From NCBI RefSeq assembly GCF_000696095.1, contig NZ_BAYX01000005.1:1-64000 (forward strand): a stretch of 64,000 bases of DNA, in the 5' to 3' direction. The translations under genes and the position numbers were made by a program. Within the stretch, counting starts at the first letter, position 1; each line of letters opens with the position of its first letter. A model generated the notes under the pieces. That model was not told the DNA's origin, did not search any database, and was given only the letters and a program-made list of their open reading frames with translations. Shown piece by piece: positions 51,582-59,489 of this stretch. This DNA is from Rhizobium rhizogenes NBRC 13257. GTDB lineage: Bacteria; Pseudomonadota; Alphaproteobacteria; Rhizobiales; Rhizobiaceae.

Positions 51582-53003
51582 ATGCTCGAGAGTAAGCACG
51601 TCGATGAGCTGAGACAGCTTCTTGGCGACAAGGGCATTCTGATCGAGGCCGGGGATGTCGCAGCCTACGAGACCGGTGCGCGTTACGACAAGGGTCGGAC
51701 GGCAGCGGTTCTGCGCCCATGTTCGACTGAAGAGGTCTCCGCCGCGGTCGCCTATTGTGTCCGTCACAGCATTCCCATCATCCCGCAATCCGGAAATACC
51801 GGCCTTGTTTCCGGTTCCACACCGGACAGTTCAGGTCGCGAGATTGTGTTGAGCCTCGATCGGCTGACGGGGGCCTTCGCAATCGATATCGACAACCGCT
51901 CGCTGCGCGCCGGCGCGGGCTGGCGGCTTTCCGATGTCAATCGCAAGCTGGAGGAGCATGGCCTGTTCTTCCCGATCGATCTCGGCGCCGATCCCCGGCT
52001 CGGCGGGATGCTCGCGACCAATACCGGCGGATCCCGCTTTCTGAAATACGGGGACGTGCGCCGCAACACGCTCGGCCTGACGGTCGTGCTGGCCGACGAG
52101 AGCGGAACCGTGCTCGATCTGGCGAGCGATCTTCGCAAGAACAATACCGGCGTCGACTGGAAACAGATATTCATCGGCACATCGGGCGCCTTCGGCATCA
52201 TTACCGAATGCGTGCTCAATCTTGAGCCGCTGCCACGCCAGACGGCGACTGCCTATCTGGTGCCGAAGAGCGATGCCGATGTCATGCCGCTCCTGCGTGC
52301 CATGGAAGAACGGCTCGGCAGCTATCTCTCCGCCTTCGAGGGCATGTCGGCAAATGCGGTATCTGCCGCTCTCGATCATGTCCCGTCCCTGCGCAATCCG
52401 TTCGAGCGCGGCGAGGTGCCGGCTTATGTCATTCTGGCGGAGGTGAGCCGAAGCTGGGCGCCACGCGAGGGCGAGCAGTCGCTCGACCAAGTGCTTGAGA
52501 CGGTGCTTGCCGAGATATGGGAAAGCGAGGCGGCACCGCTTGCCGACGCCTTCGTCGGCCCGGCCCACGAGATGTGGGCGCTTCGACACGCGCTTTCGGA
52601 AGGCGTCAAGCATTCCGGCAAGCTGATTGCCTTCGACCTTTCCTTCCGTCGCGGCGACATCATGACCTTCTGCACTCATATGCGGGCCGAGATGCCGGCG
52701 CTCTTCCCCGAGATCAGGATCTGCGATTTCGGACATATCGGCGATGGCGGTGTTCACTTCAATCTCGTGGTGCCAAAGGACATCGAAATCGCGAGTGATC
52801 CGGATTTCGAGCGCCGCTTGCGCGACTTCGTCTTCAAGGTCGCCGTCGAGGATTTCGGTGGCAGCTTCAGTGCCGAACATGCGATCGGCCGCAAGAACCA
52901 GCCCTATTATGATCTCTATACGGCCGAGAAATTGCAGGACCTGGCCGGCGGCCTGAAAGTCCTCCTTTCGCCCGGTGCCCTCGGTGCCGTCCGTTTCGGA
53001 TAG
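51582..53003 (+). CDS. D-2-hydroxyglutarate dehydrogenase-type FAD oxidase
   Basis: This 473-residue flavoprotein has the PCMH-type FAD-binding domain (IPIIPQSGNTGLVSGSTPDS at about 66-85, then IDLGADPRLGGMLATNTGGS and GTSGAFGIITECVLNLEPLP) and the C-terminal FAD-linked oxidase domain with GHIGDGGVHFNLVVP (about 385-399) and SFSAEHAIGRKN. It resembles D-2-hydroxyglutarate and D-lactate dehydrogenases. The position 10 bases after hglS points to D-2-hydroxyglutarate oxidation to 2-oxoglutarate. Electrons probably go to an electron-transfer flavoprotein or quinone encoded elsewhere. Confidence 0.9.
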   Translation: MLESKHVDELRQLLGDKGILIEAGDVAAYETGARYDKGRTAAVLRPCSTEEVSAAVAYCVRHSIPIIPQSGNTGLVSGSTPDSSGREIVLSLDRLTGAFAIDIDNRSLRAGAGWRLSDVNRKLEEHGLFFPIDLGADPRLGGMLATNTGGSRFLKYGDVRRNTLGLTVVLADESGTVLDLASDLRKNNTGVDWKQIFIGTSGAFGIITECVLNLEPLPRQTATAYLVPKSDADVMPLLRAMEERLGSYLSAFEGMSANAVSAALDHVPSLRNPFERGEVPAYVILAEVSRSWAPREGEQSLDQVLETVLAEIWESEAAPLADAFVGPAHEMWALRHALSEGVKHSGKLIAFDLSFRRGDIMTFCTHMRAEMPALFPEIRICDFGHIGDGGVHFNLVVPKDIEIASDPDFERRLRDFVFKVAVEDFGGSFSAEHAIGRKNQPYYDLYTAEKLQDLAGGLKVLLSPGALGAVRFG

Positions 53004-53121
53004 GCACGGTGCGTGATTTGGCGGGCGAGGCTGTTTGAGCCCGCGAACCCATTGATTTAACGGAATGCCCATAGGATCGTGCCGAAATTCTCAGTGTCTG
53101 ACTCGGGAGAGGGCCGCGACG

Positions 53122-54018
53122 ATGTTGACGCTCCGCCAGATCGAAGTGATCCGCGCGATCATGATTACCGGCACCATTGCCGGCGCGGCCAATCTGCTTG
53201 GCGTCTCGGCTCCCGGCATCAGCCGGTTGATGAAATACACCGAGGATTCGCTGAATGTGCGCCTCTTCAACCGCAGCCATGGGCGCTATGTGCCGACGCC
53301 CGAGGCGCGGCATGTTTTCGGCCTTCTCGACACCGTCTATCGCCAGGTCGAGGATCTCCAGTTCGCGGTCGATCGCCTCGGGAAGGGAGATAGCCGGCTT
53401 CTCAGCGTCGGTTCGGTTCCGAGCATCGCCAACGTCATGGTGCCGAAATCAATCGCCGGGATCAGGGATCGGTACCCGGAGCTCGATGTCGACATCAACA
53501 TCCTGAAGATCGAGGAAGCCATCGACTACCTCCTTGTCGGGCGCGGCGAGGTGGTGGCGATCAGCTCGTTTCTCGAACATGCGATTGTTCATTTTGCGCC
53601 GCTGGCGACCGGGCGACTGCTTTGTATTGTGCCGGAACATAGCGAGCTCGCCGAGAAGAAGAGCATTTCTCCAGAGGAAATCGTCAAGCACACGCTGATC
53701 GGGATCGATCCGAACGATCCGTACGGGCGTGTGATGACCGAAATCTTCCGACGCCACGACCTGAACTACCGGATGAAGATCAGGGCCAGGTTCGGCACGA
53801 CCGTCTGCGCACTCGTGGCAGCAGAGCTGGGCATTGCCATTATCGATCAGTTCACGGTTGCCGGCGGTGGTATACGTGGTGTCAAATGTCTTGAGATCGA
53901 AGCCGATACTACCTTTCACACCTATGCCGCATATCGCAACGATGTGGTGCTTTCGGTCTTCGCCGAAGAGTTCATCGAACTGCTGCGCATCGAGATGGAA
54001 GCGGCCGCGCGAAATTAA
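53122..54018 (+). CDS. LysR-family regulator upstream of the Liv-type operon
   Basis: This 298-residue regulator has a helix-turn-helix at about residues 1-60 (MLTLRQIEVIRAIMITGTIA, GVSAPGISRLMKYTEDSLNV) and a normal effector domain (ISPEEIVKHTLIGIDPNDPY near 190). The longer open frame upstream lacks the family start; the ATG at 53122 follows GGGAGAGGG. It is encoded just before, and on the same strand as, the ABC transporter and quinate/shikimate genes, with an LTTR-type dyad overlapping its stop codon. It probably activates that operon in response to an aromatic precursor. Confidence 0.88.
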   Translation: MLTLRQIEVIRAIMITGTIAGAANLLGVSAPGISRLMKYTEDSLNVRLFNRSHGRYVPTPEARHVFGLLDTVYRQVEDLQFAVDRLGKGDSRLLSVGSVPSIANVMVPKSIAGIRDRYPELDVDINILKIEEAIDYLLVGRGEVVAISSFLEHAIVHFAPLATGRLLCIVPEHSELAEKKSISPEEIVKHTLIGIDPNDPYGRVMTEIFRRHDLNYRMKIRARFGTTVCALVAAELGIAIIDQFTVAGGGIRGVKCLEIEADTTFHTYAAYRNDVVLSVFAEEFIELLRIEMEAAARN

Positions 54019-54028
54019 CATCATGTTA
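54016..54028 (+). promoter_or_regulatory. LysR-type operator candidate upstream of the livJ-type gene
   Basis: TAACAT-C-ATGTTA is a perfect dyad of the T-N11-A type. It overlaps the stop codon of the lysR gene and lies 121 bases before the binding-protein start. Confidence 0.55.
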
Positions 54029-54149
54029 TGCATGTCGTATGCTTTGGTATTTGCAGTTATCATTGGCATCGGCCAAAATCGCTGAACGAATCCGGCAAGG
54101 GGAGATGTTTCTGCCGGGGTCGACACGATAATATGAGGAGGAGATAAGA

Positions 54150-55292
54150 ATGAACCGGAGAAGTATGTTGTGGCTGGCGACGGCCGCCGCCATGTGGGTT
54201 GCGGTGCCGCAAGCCTCGATGGCGCAGGATGTGATCAAGTTTGCCGACGTCATCGAGCTCTCAGGCGCCGGTGCTGCTGTCGGCACCAATTGGCGCGACG
54301 GCCTGAAGCTTGCTGTCGAGGAGATCAATGCCGCTGGAGGCCTTCTCGGCCAAAAGGTCGAAGTCACGGATTACGATACCCAGACCGACCCGACCACGTC
54401 GCGCGCCATGGTGCAGAAGGCCATCGATGACGGAGCCTACGTCATCATGGGGCCGATCTATTCCGGATCCGTCAAGGTCAACATGATGGTGGCGATGCAG
54501 AATGGCGTCCCGCAGATAAGCGGCGCCGAAGCGCCCGACATCACCCGCATGAACAACCCCTATATCTTCCGGACCTCGTTCGGCGCGCAGCAATCGATGC
54601 CGAAGCTCGTCAAATATCTAGCCGAGGAGGTCAAGGCGAAGTCGGTTGCGGTTGCCTGGGTCAATGACGATTTCGGCAAGGGCGGTCGGGATTCCTTCGT
54701 CAAGGAACTGAAGAGCCGTGGCATCACGGTCGCGACTGACGTTTCCAGCGAAGTGGGCCAGGCGGATTTCGCCGCCGACGTGGTCAAGCTTAAGTCGAGC
54801 GGTGCTGACACGATCTTCGCCTATCTGCACGAGGAAGAAAGCGCCCGGCTGCTCAAGGAGCTGCAAAAGCAGGGTGTCAAATTGCCGATCTTCGGCGAAA
54901 CAACGCTGATGAACCAGAAGGTCGTCGATCTTGCCGGCGATGCCGTCAATGGCGTTCGCGGTCACGTCGGCCTGATGGCTGATGCGCCGGTGCCTGGAAT
55001 TCAGGAGTTCGCCAAGAAATTCCAAGCCAAATACAATTACAAGCCCGATCACAATGCCATCAAGGCCTATCTCGGCGCCTATGCGGTCAAATATGTCACG
55101 ACAAAGAACGGCAAGGTCGACCGCCAGGCGCTTGCTGATACGCTGCACGGCCTGACGATCACGCCGAAGGACGAGCCCGGCATCCTGATCGAGACCTCCT
55201 GGGACGACAAGGGTGAAGTCAACCGCGACAGCTTCCTCGTCGAAGTCGAGGGTGGCAAGCAGGTCGTCGTGGCGACCATCCCCAAGCTCTGA
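54150..55292 (+). CDS. ABC transporter substrate-binding protein (LivJ/Peripla_BP_6 family)
   Basis: This 380-residue periplasmic binding protein has a signal peptide (about 1-25, ending ASMAQD), the usual VIELSGAGAAVGTNWRDGLK start, AVEEINAAGGLLGQKVEVTD, MGPIYSGSVKV and a later VAWVNDDFGKGGRDSF. Members bind branched amino acids or aromatic acids. Here the operon carries dehydroshikimate-related enzymes, so shikimate, quinate or another aromatic acid is a better guess than leucine. An AGGAGGAG ribosome site precedes the ATG. Confidence 0.92.
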   Translation: MNRRSMLWLATAAAMWVAVPQASMAQDVIKFADVIELSGAGAAVGTNWRDGLKLAVEEINAAGGLLGQKVEVTDYDTQTDPTTSRAMVQKAIDDGAYVIMGPIYSGSVKVNMMVAMQNGVPQISGAEAPDITRMNNPYIFRTSFGAQQSMPKLVKYLAEEVKAKSVAVAWVNDDFGKGGRDSFVKELKSRGITVATDVSSEVGQADFAADVVKLKSSGADTIFAYLHEEESARLLKELQKQGVKLPIFGETTLMNQKVVDLAGDAVNGVRGHVGLMADAPVPGIQEFAKKFQAKYNYKPDHNAIKAYLGAYAVKYVTTKNGKVDRQALADTLHGLTITPKDEPGILIETSWDDKGEVNRDSFLVEVEGGKQVVVATIPKL

Positions 55293-55303
55293 ACCGTTGT
55301 TTC

Positions 55304-55332
55304 CGGCATCCGGCGCTGAAGGCCGGATGCCG
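55304..55332 (+). other. Hairpin between the binding-protein and LivH genes
   Basis: An 11-bp perfect stem (CGGCATCCGGC and its complement) with a 7-base loop lies in the 60-base gap after the binding-protein gene. There is no T run. This resembles the mRNA-protecting hairpins found after binding-protein genes and mirrors the one at 42823. Confidence 0.7.
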
Positions 55333-55352
55333 CCTAATCCGGAACTCCGCAC

Positions 55353-56231
55353 ATGACCACTTTTTTTCAGTTGTTGGTGTCTGGGCTGGCGACGGGCTCG
55401 ATCTACGCGCTCGCGGCCATCGGCTTCACGCTTCTGTGGCAGGCCTCTCAGACCATTAATTTCGCCCAGGGCGAATTCATCATGCTGCCCGCCTTCTTCG
55501 TTCTGGCGGCCACGCACGTCTTCGGTTTGAGCTTCCCCATTGCCATCGTCGTGGCGCTCGCCTTGACGCTGCTGTTGCTCGGCTTCGGCTTCAAGCGGAT
55601 CGTCGTTGACCCGCTCCTTTCACACGGCGTCCTGCCCATCGTCATCGCGACGATCGCTCTCGGGATCTTGATGAAGGAGGGCGTCAAGCAGTTCTATTCC
55701 GCCGAAGCCCAGCCGTTTCCGGCGCTATTCCCCGACACGACGCTGAATGTCTTCGGCGCGGCGGTCTCGGTCCAGGATATTGCGGTTCTCGTCATCGCGC
55801 TCGGCGCCGTATTGCTCCTGCAGTTCTTCATGAACGGCACCAAGACCGGGCGGGCGATGCAGGCGACGGCGCAGAACCCACAGGTGGCCGAAATCCTCGG
55901 CGTGCCGATCAAGCGCATGATCCTCTACACCTTCCTCATCAACGCGGCGCTGGCCCTTCTGGCTTCGATCTTGATCTCGCCCATCTATCTTGCGAAGTTT
56001 TCGAACGGTGAGACCCTCGGCCTGATCGCCTTTATCGCCGCGATTGTGGGTGGCTTCAATCAGATCAAGGGTGCGATTGCCGGCGGCCTGCTGATCGGCG
56101 TGATCGATAATCTGTCGGCAGCCTATGTCTCGGCATCCTATCGCTCGGCCATCCCGCTGATCCTTCTCATCGTCATCATCCTCGTGCGGCCGCAGGGCCT
56201 GCTCGGCAAGGCGGAGGGACGTACGATATGA
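55353..56231 (+). CDS. livH: Branched-chain-type ABC permease LivH
   Basis: This 292-residue permease starts with FQLLVSGLATGSIYALAAIG, typical of LivH, and continues with FAQGEFIMLPAFFVLAATHV. The conserved GRAMQATAQNPQVAEILGVP segment and GETLGLIAFIAAIVGGFNQI then GAIAGGLLIGVIDNLSAAYV follow. It overlaps the livM gene by 4 bases and forms the first half of the channel. Confidence 0.94.
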   Translation: MTTFFQLLVSGLATGSIYALAAIGFTLLWQASQTINFAQGEFIMLPAFFVLAATHVFGLSFPIAIVVALALTLLLLGFGFKRIVVDPLLSHGVLPIVIATIALGILMKEGVKQFYSAEAQPFPALFPDTTLNVFGAAVSVQDIAVLVIALGAVLLLQFFMNGTKTGRAMQATAQNPQVAEILGVPIKRMILYTFLINAALALLASILISPIYLAKFSNGETLGLIAFIAAIVGGFNQIKGAIAGGLLIGVIDNLSAAYVSASYRSAIPLILLIVIILVRPQGLLGKAEGRTI

Positions 56232-57202
56232 CCGCTGCTCGCAAGCTCATATTGATCGCCATCGGCATTCTGATCCTCGTTGCCTTGCCTTTTACGCAAA
56301 GCAATTACGGCATCCTCGTGCTCTGCTCGTGGTTGGTATTTTCCATCGCCGCCATGGGGCTCAACCTGACACTCGGCTATGCGGGGCAGGTCTCGCTGGC
56401 CCAGGCGGGCTTCATGGCAATCGGCGCCTACATCACAGCGCTGACCACCATGGCCGGCGTCCCCTGGCCTCTCGCCATGCTCGCCTCGATGCTGGCCTGC
56501 TTCATGATCGGCCTGCTGCTCGGCTATCCGGCCCTTCGCGTCCAGCACCATTTTCTGGCTTTCATCACTCTGGCGTTCAATGCTCTGGTCGTGCTGGTGC
56601 TGCGCAATGAGGAATGGCTGACCAACGGCACCTACGGTATTGCCGGCATCGCGCGGCCCGTCGTTTTCGGGTTTGCGACACAGCGTCCGATCCCGTTCTA
56701 TTTCTTCGTGCTGGCGCTGTTCGTTCTGACCGCGTTCGCCCTTTACGGGATCATCCGTTCGCCGTGGGGCAGGGCTTTCAAGGCGCTGCGCGAAAATCCG
56801 GTGCGCGCCAACAGTCTCGGCGTGGACATCCGCAGGATCACCCTTCTGGCCTTTGCCATCGGTTCCGCGTTCGGCGGTCTTGCCGGCGCGCTTCTGGCCC
56901 AACTGACACAATATATCGATCCCCAATCCTTCGGCCTGGCGATTTCGCTGCGCGTGCTTCTGATGGTCATCGTCGGCGGTGCCGGTTTCTTCTTCGGCCC
57001 CATCCTCGGTGCCTTGCTGATCATCCTGGCGCCGGAGTTCTTCCGCTTCACCGAAGGCTATTATCTCATGCTCTACGCGATCCTCGTGATCGCGCTGATG
57101 ATCTTCTGCCCGTCCGGCTTGTTCGGTCTCGTCGAGCGGATGAAAACCCGGTGGAAGCTTCGCCAGCAGCCCGACAAGACCACCTGGGAGGCAGCACGAT
57201 GA
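56228..57202 (+). CDS. livM: Branched-chain-type ABC permease LivM
   Basis: This 324-residue permease has family landmarks LGYAGQVSLAQAGFMAIGAY (about 49-68), RAFKALRENPVRANSLGVDI (about 182-201) and VGGAGFFFGPILGALLIILA (about 250-269). It overlaps livH by 4 bases and livG by 4 bases. The ATPase start (57199) lies inside its stop region. Confidence 0.94.
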   Translation: MTAARKLILIAIGILILVALPFTQSNYGILVLCSWLVFSIAAMGLNLTLGYAGQVSLAQAGFMAIGAYITALTTMAGVPWPLAMLASMLACFMIGLLLGYPALRVQHHFLAFITLAFNALVVLVLRNEEWLTNGTYGIAGIARPVVFGFATQRPIPFYFFVLALFVLTAFALYGIIRSPWGRAFKALRENPVRANSLGVDIRRITLLAFAIGSAFGGLAGALLAQLTQYIDPQSFGLAISLRVLLMVIVGGAGFFFGPILGALLIILAPEFFRFTEGYYLMLYAILVIALMIFCPSGLFGLVERMKTRWKLRQQPDKTTWEAAR

Positions 57203-57942
57203 ACCCTGTTCTCTCTGTCCGAGGCGTCAGCAAACATTTCGGCGGCGTCAAAGCGGTCGAAGACGTCTCCTTCGACGTTCACCAAGGTGAAATCCTCGGC
57301 CTTATCGGTCCCAACGGCAGCGGTAAGTCGACACTCTTCAACTGCATTCTCGGCCAGTTGCTGGCTACGAAGGGCGAAGTGCTGGTCGATGGCAAGAACG
57401 TTGCGGGCAAGCGCCCGTGCGATCTCAACAAGCTCGGCGTCGGGCGTACCTTCCAGATGCTGCAGGTCTTCCCCGACATGACGGTGCTCGACAACATCAT
57501 CCTGGCGGGACAGGAGCATCACGGAACCATGTTCTCGCGCCTTATCGGCAAGCCAGATGCCGGCCTCACCGAGGAAGCGAAGAAGATGATCGAGTTCTTC
57601 CGGCTCGGACACCAGACGCATGAAAAGGCGGGTTCACTCTCCTATGGGCAACAGAAGCTGCTCGATGCCGCGATGGCCTTCATGGCCGGACCGAAGCTCG
57701 TCATGCTGGACGAGCCAGCCGGTGGCGTGAACCTCACCATGCTGGCCGATCTCAAAGAGCGCCTCAAGGCCTTCAATCGGGAGCGGGGCGCCACCTTCGT
57801 GGTGATTGAGCACAACATGGAATTCGTCATGTCGCTCTGCACCCGCATCATCGTTCTGGCCAACGGCAAGATCATTGCCGAGGGCGATCCCGAAACCGTC
57901 CGCAATGACCCAGCGGTCATCGAAGCGTATCTCGGAGGTTGA
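57199..57942 (+). CDS. livG: Branched-chain-type ABC ATPase LivG
   Basis: This 247-residue ATPase has Walker A GPNGSGKSTL (about 37-46), a signature variant GSLSYGQQKLLDAAMAFM (about 141-158) and Walker B LVMLDEPAGGVN (about 162-173). The LSYGQQK form is common in LivG. The proper start is the ATG at 57199, which overlaps livM; a much longer open frame upstream is only a shadow. Confidence 0.94.
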   Translation: MNPVLSVRGVSKHFGGVKAVEDVSFDVHQGEILGLIGPNGSGKSTLFNCILGQLLATKGEVLVDGKNVAGKRPCDLNKLGVGRTFQMLQVFPDMTVLDNIILAGQEHHGTMFSRLIGKPDAGLTEEAKKMIEFFRLGHQTHEKAGSLSYGQQKLLDAAMAFMAGPKLVMLDEPAGGVNLTMLADLKERLKAFNRERGATFVVIEHNMEFVMSLCTRIIVLANGKIIAEGDPETVRNDPAVIEAYLGG

Positions 57943-57945
57943 ACC

Positions 57946-58665
57946 ATGCTGGAATTGAAGGATGTCTATGGCGGTTACGGCAAAATGACGATCCTGAACG
58001 GTACATCGTTCAAGATCGAGAAAGGGACCATCACGACGGTGATCGGCCCGAACGGGGCCGGCAAATCAACGGTGTTCAAGGCGATTTTCGGTCTGCTGAA
58101 GATCCGCTCCGGCAAGGTGATGCTGGATGGCGGCGATGTCACCGGCAGCCTGCCAGCCACGATGCTGCAACGGGGCGTGACCTATGTCCCTCAGGGGCGT
58201 AACCTGTTTCCGATGCTGTCGGTGCGCCACAACCTCGAAATCGGGGGGATTTCATCGTCCGATCAGGCGAAGATCAACCGCCGCATCGAAGAGGTGATGG
58301 AGCAGTTCCCGATCCTGAAGGAAAAGCAGAAGGATCAGGCGATCACCCTGTCGGGCGGCCAGCAGAAGCAGCTGGAGATCGCTCGCGCCCTGTTGCTCGA
58401 TCCGAAGCTCATCCTTATCGACGAGCCCTCGATCGGGCTGTCGCCGCAGATGGTGAGCGAGACCTTCAGGACGCTGATCAGACTGCGCGACCAGGGCGTC
58501 ACCATCCTGATGGTCGAGCAGAACGCCAAGGCGGCACTTGCCATGTCGGACTATGGTCTCGTGCTGGAGCAGGGGCGAACGAGAATGCATGACAAGGCCG
58601 ACAAGCTGCTTTCCGACCCGCGCGTGGGGCAGCTTTTCCTTGGTGCCCATCTCGAGGAGGCCTGA
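57946..58665 (+). CDS. livF: Branched-chain-type ABC ATPase LivF
   Basis: This 239-residue ATPase has Walker A GPNGAGKSTV (about 35-44), the signature TLSGGQQKQLEIARAL (about 136-151) and Walker B LILIDEPSIGLSPQMV (about 156-171). It follows livG with 3 bases between and its stop is directly followed by the shikimate-dehydrogenase-like gene, which begins at the next base. Confidence 0.95.
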   Translation: MLELKDVYGGYGKMTILNGTSFKIEKGTITTVIGPNGAGKSTVFKAIFGLLKIRSGKVMLDGGDVTGSLPATMLQRGVTYVPQGRNLFPMLSVRHNLEIGGISSSDQAKINRRIEEVMEQFPILKEKQKDQAITLSGGQQKQLEIARALLLDPKLILIDEPSIGLSPQMVSETFRTLIRLRDQGVTILMVEQNAKAALAMSDYGLVLEQGRTRMHDKADKLLSDPRVGQLFLGAHLEEA

Positions 58666-59484
58666 ATGTCCGCGGTTCCCTCGATAACGGGCAACACCCG
58701 CTTCGTTCCTCTGATCGGACATCCGGTGCGGCAGGTGAAGTCACCGGTTCCGATGAACGAGTGGTTTGCCGCGCATCATGTCGATGCGGTCATGGTTCCG
58801 GTCGATATCGAGCCGGAGCGCGTGCGTGCCTTTATCGAGAGCCTGCGCGGTGCCGGCAATTGCGCCGGATTGTCCGTCACCATGCCGCATAAGCTTGTCG
58901 CTTTTTCCGCTGTGGACGAGCTGACCCCGCGAGCCCGAAAGGCCGGGGCGGTCAATACCATCCGGCGCAATGGCGATGGCAGCTTGAGTGGGGACATGCT
59001 CGATGGGGTGGCCATGGTGCGCGCCCTGGAGCAGAATGGCACGGCCGTCAGCGGCAAAACCGTTCTGGTGGTCGGTGCCGGCGGCGCGGGTTCAGCGATC
59101 AACCATGCGCTGGCGGAAGCCGGTGCGGCCGCCATCGTCGTTATCGAGAGGGATCCGGCCAAGAGCCTAGCCGTCGTCGACCGGATACGGACAGATCATC
59201 CGGCGATTGCCGTGTTCGATCATCTTCCGGACGATCTGAAGGTGGATATCGCGATCAACGCGTCGCCGACCGGCATGTCGGTGACCGATCCTCATCCTTT
59301 CCCGCTCGATTCTCTTCCCGATTTGCAGATGGTCGCGGAAGCGGTGACCAAGCCTGAGGTAACCGACTGGCTGCGGGCGGCCGAGGCGCGCGGCATCCGC
59401 ATACAGCCCGGTGCGCAAATGACGCTCGCGCAGCTCGAAGCGCAGATATCATTCTGGGGACTCAACCCCGACAAGGAGGTTTGA
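58666..59484 (+). CDS. Shikimate/quinate dehydrogenase-family protein (AroE-like)
   Basis: This 272-residue oxidoreductase has the substrate-domain motifs LIGHPVRQVKSPVPMNEWFA (about 16-35), LSVTMPHKLVAF (about 67-78) and the NADP-domain glycine loop VVGAGGAGSAINHALAEAG (about 131-149), followed by INASPTGM. AroE has SLSP or similar where this protein reads VKSP, and the lysine of MPHK is present. As a paralog located beside a 3-dehydroshikimate dehydratase and a transporter, it is more likely a catabolic enzyme oxidising shikimate or quinate than the biosynthetic AroE. Confidence 0.9.
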   Translation: MSAVPSITGNTRFVPLIGHPVRQVKSPVPMNEWFAAHHVDAVMVPVDIEPERVRAFIESLRGAGNCAGLSVTMPHKLVAFSAVDELTPRARKAGAVNTIRRNGDGSLSGDMLDGVAMVRALEQNGTAVSGKTVLVVGAGGAGSAINHALAEAGAAAIVVIERDPAKSLAVVDRIRTDHPAIAVFDHLPDDLKVDIAINASPTGMSVTDPHPFPLDSLPDLQMVAEAVTKPEVTDWLRAAEARGIRIQPGAQMTLAQLEAQISFWGLNPDKEV

Positions 59485-59489
59485 CCACA

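Noticed and set aside
56614..57198. Upstream extension of the livG frame
   Set aside because: It overlaps livM in another frame; the ABC domain begins at the ATG at 57199 that overlaps the livM stop.
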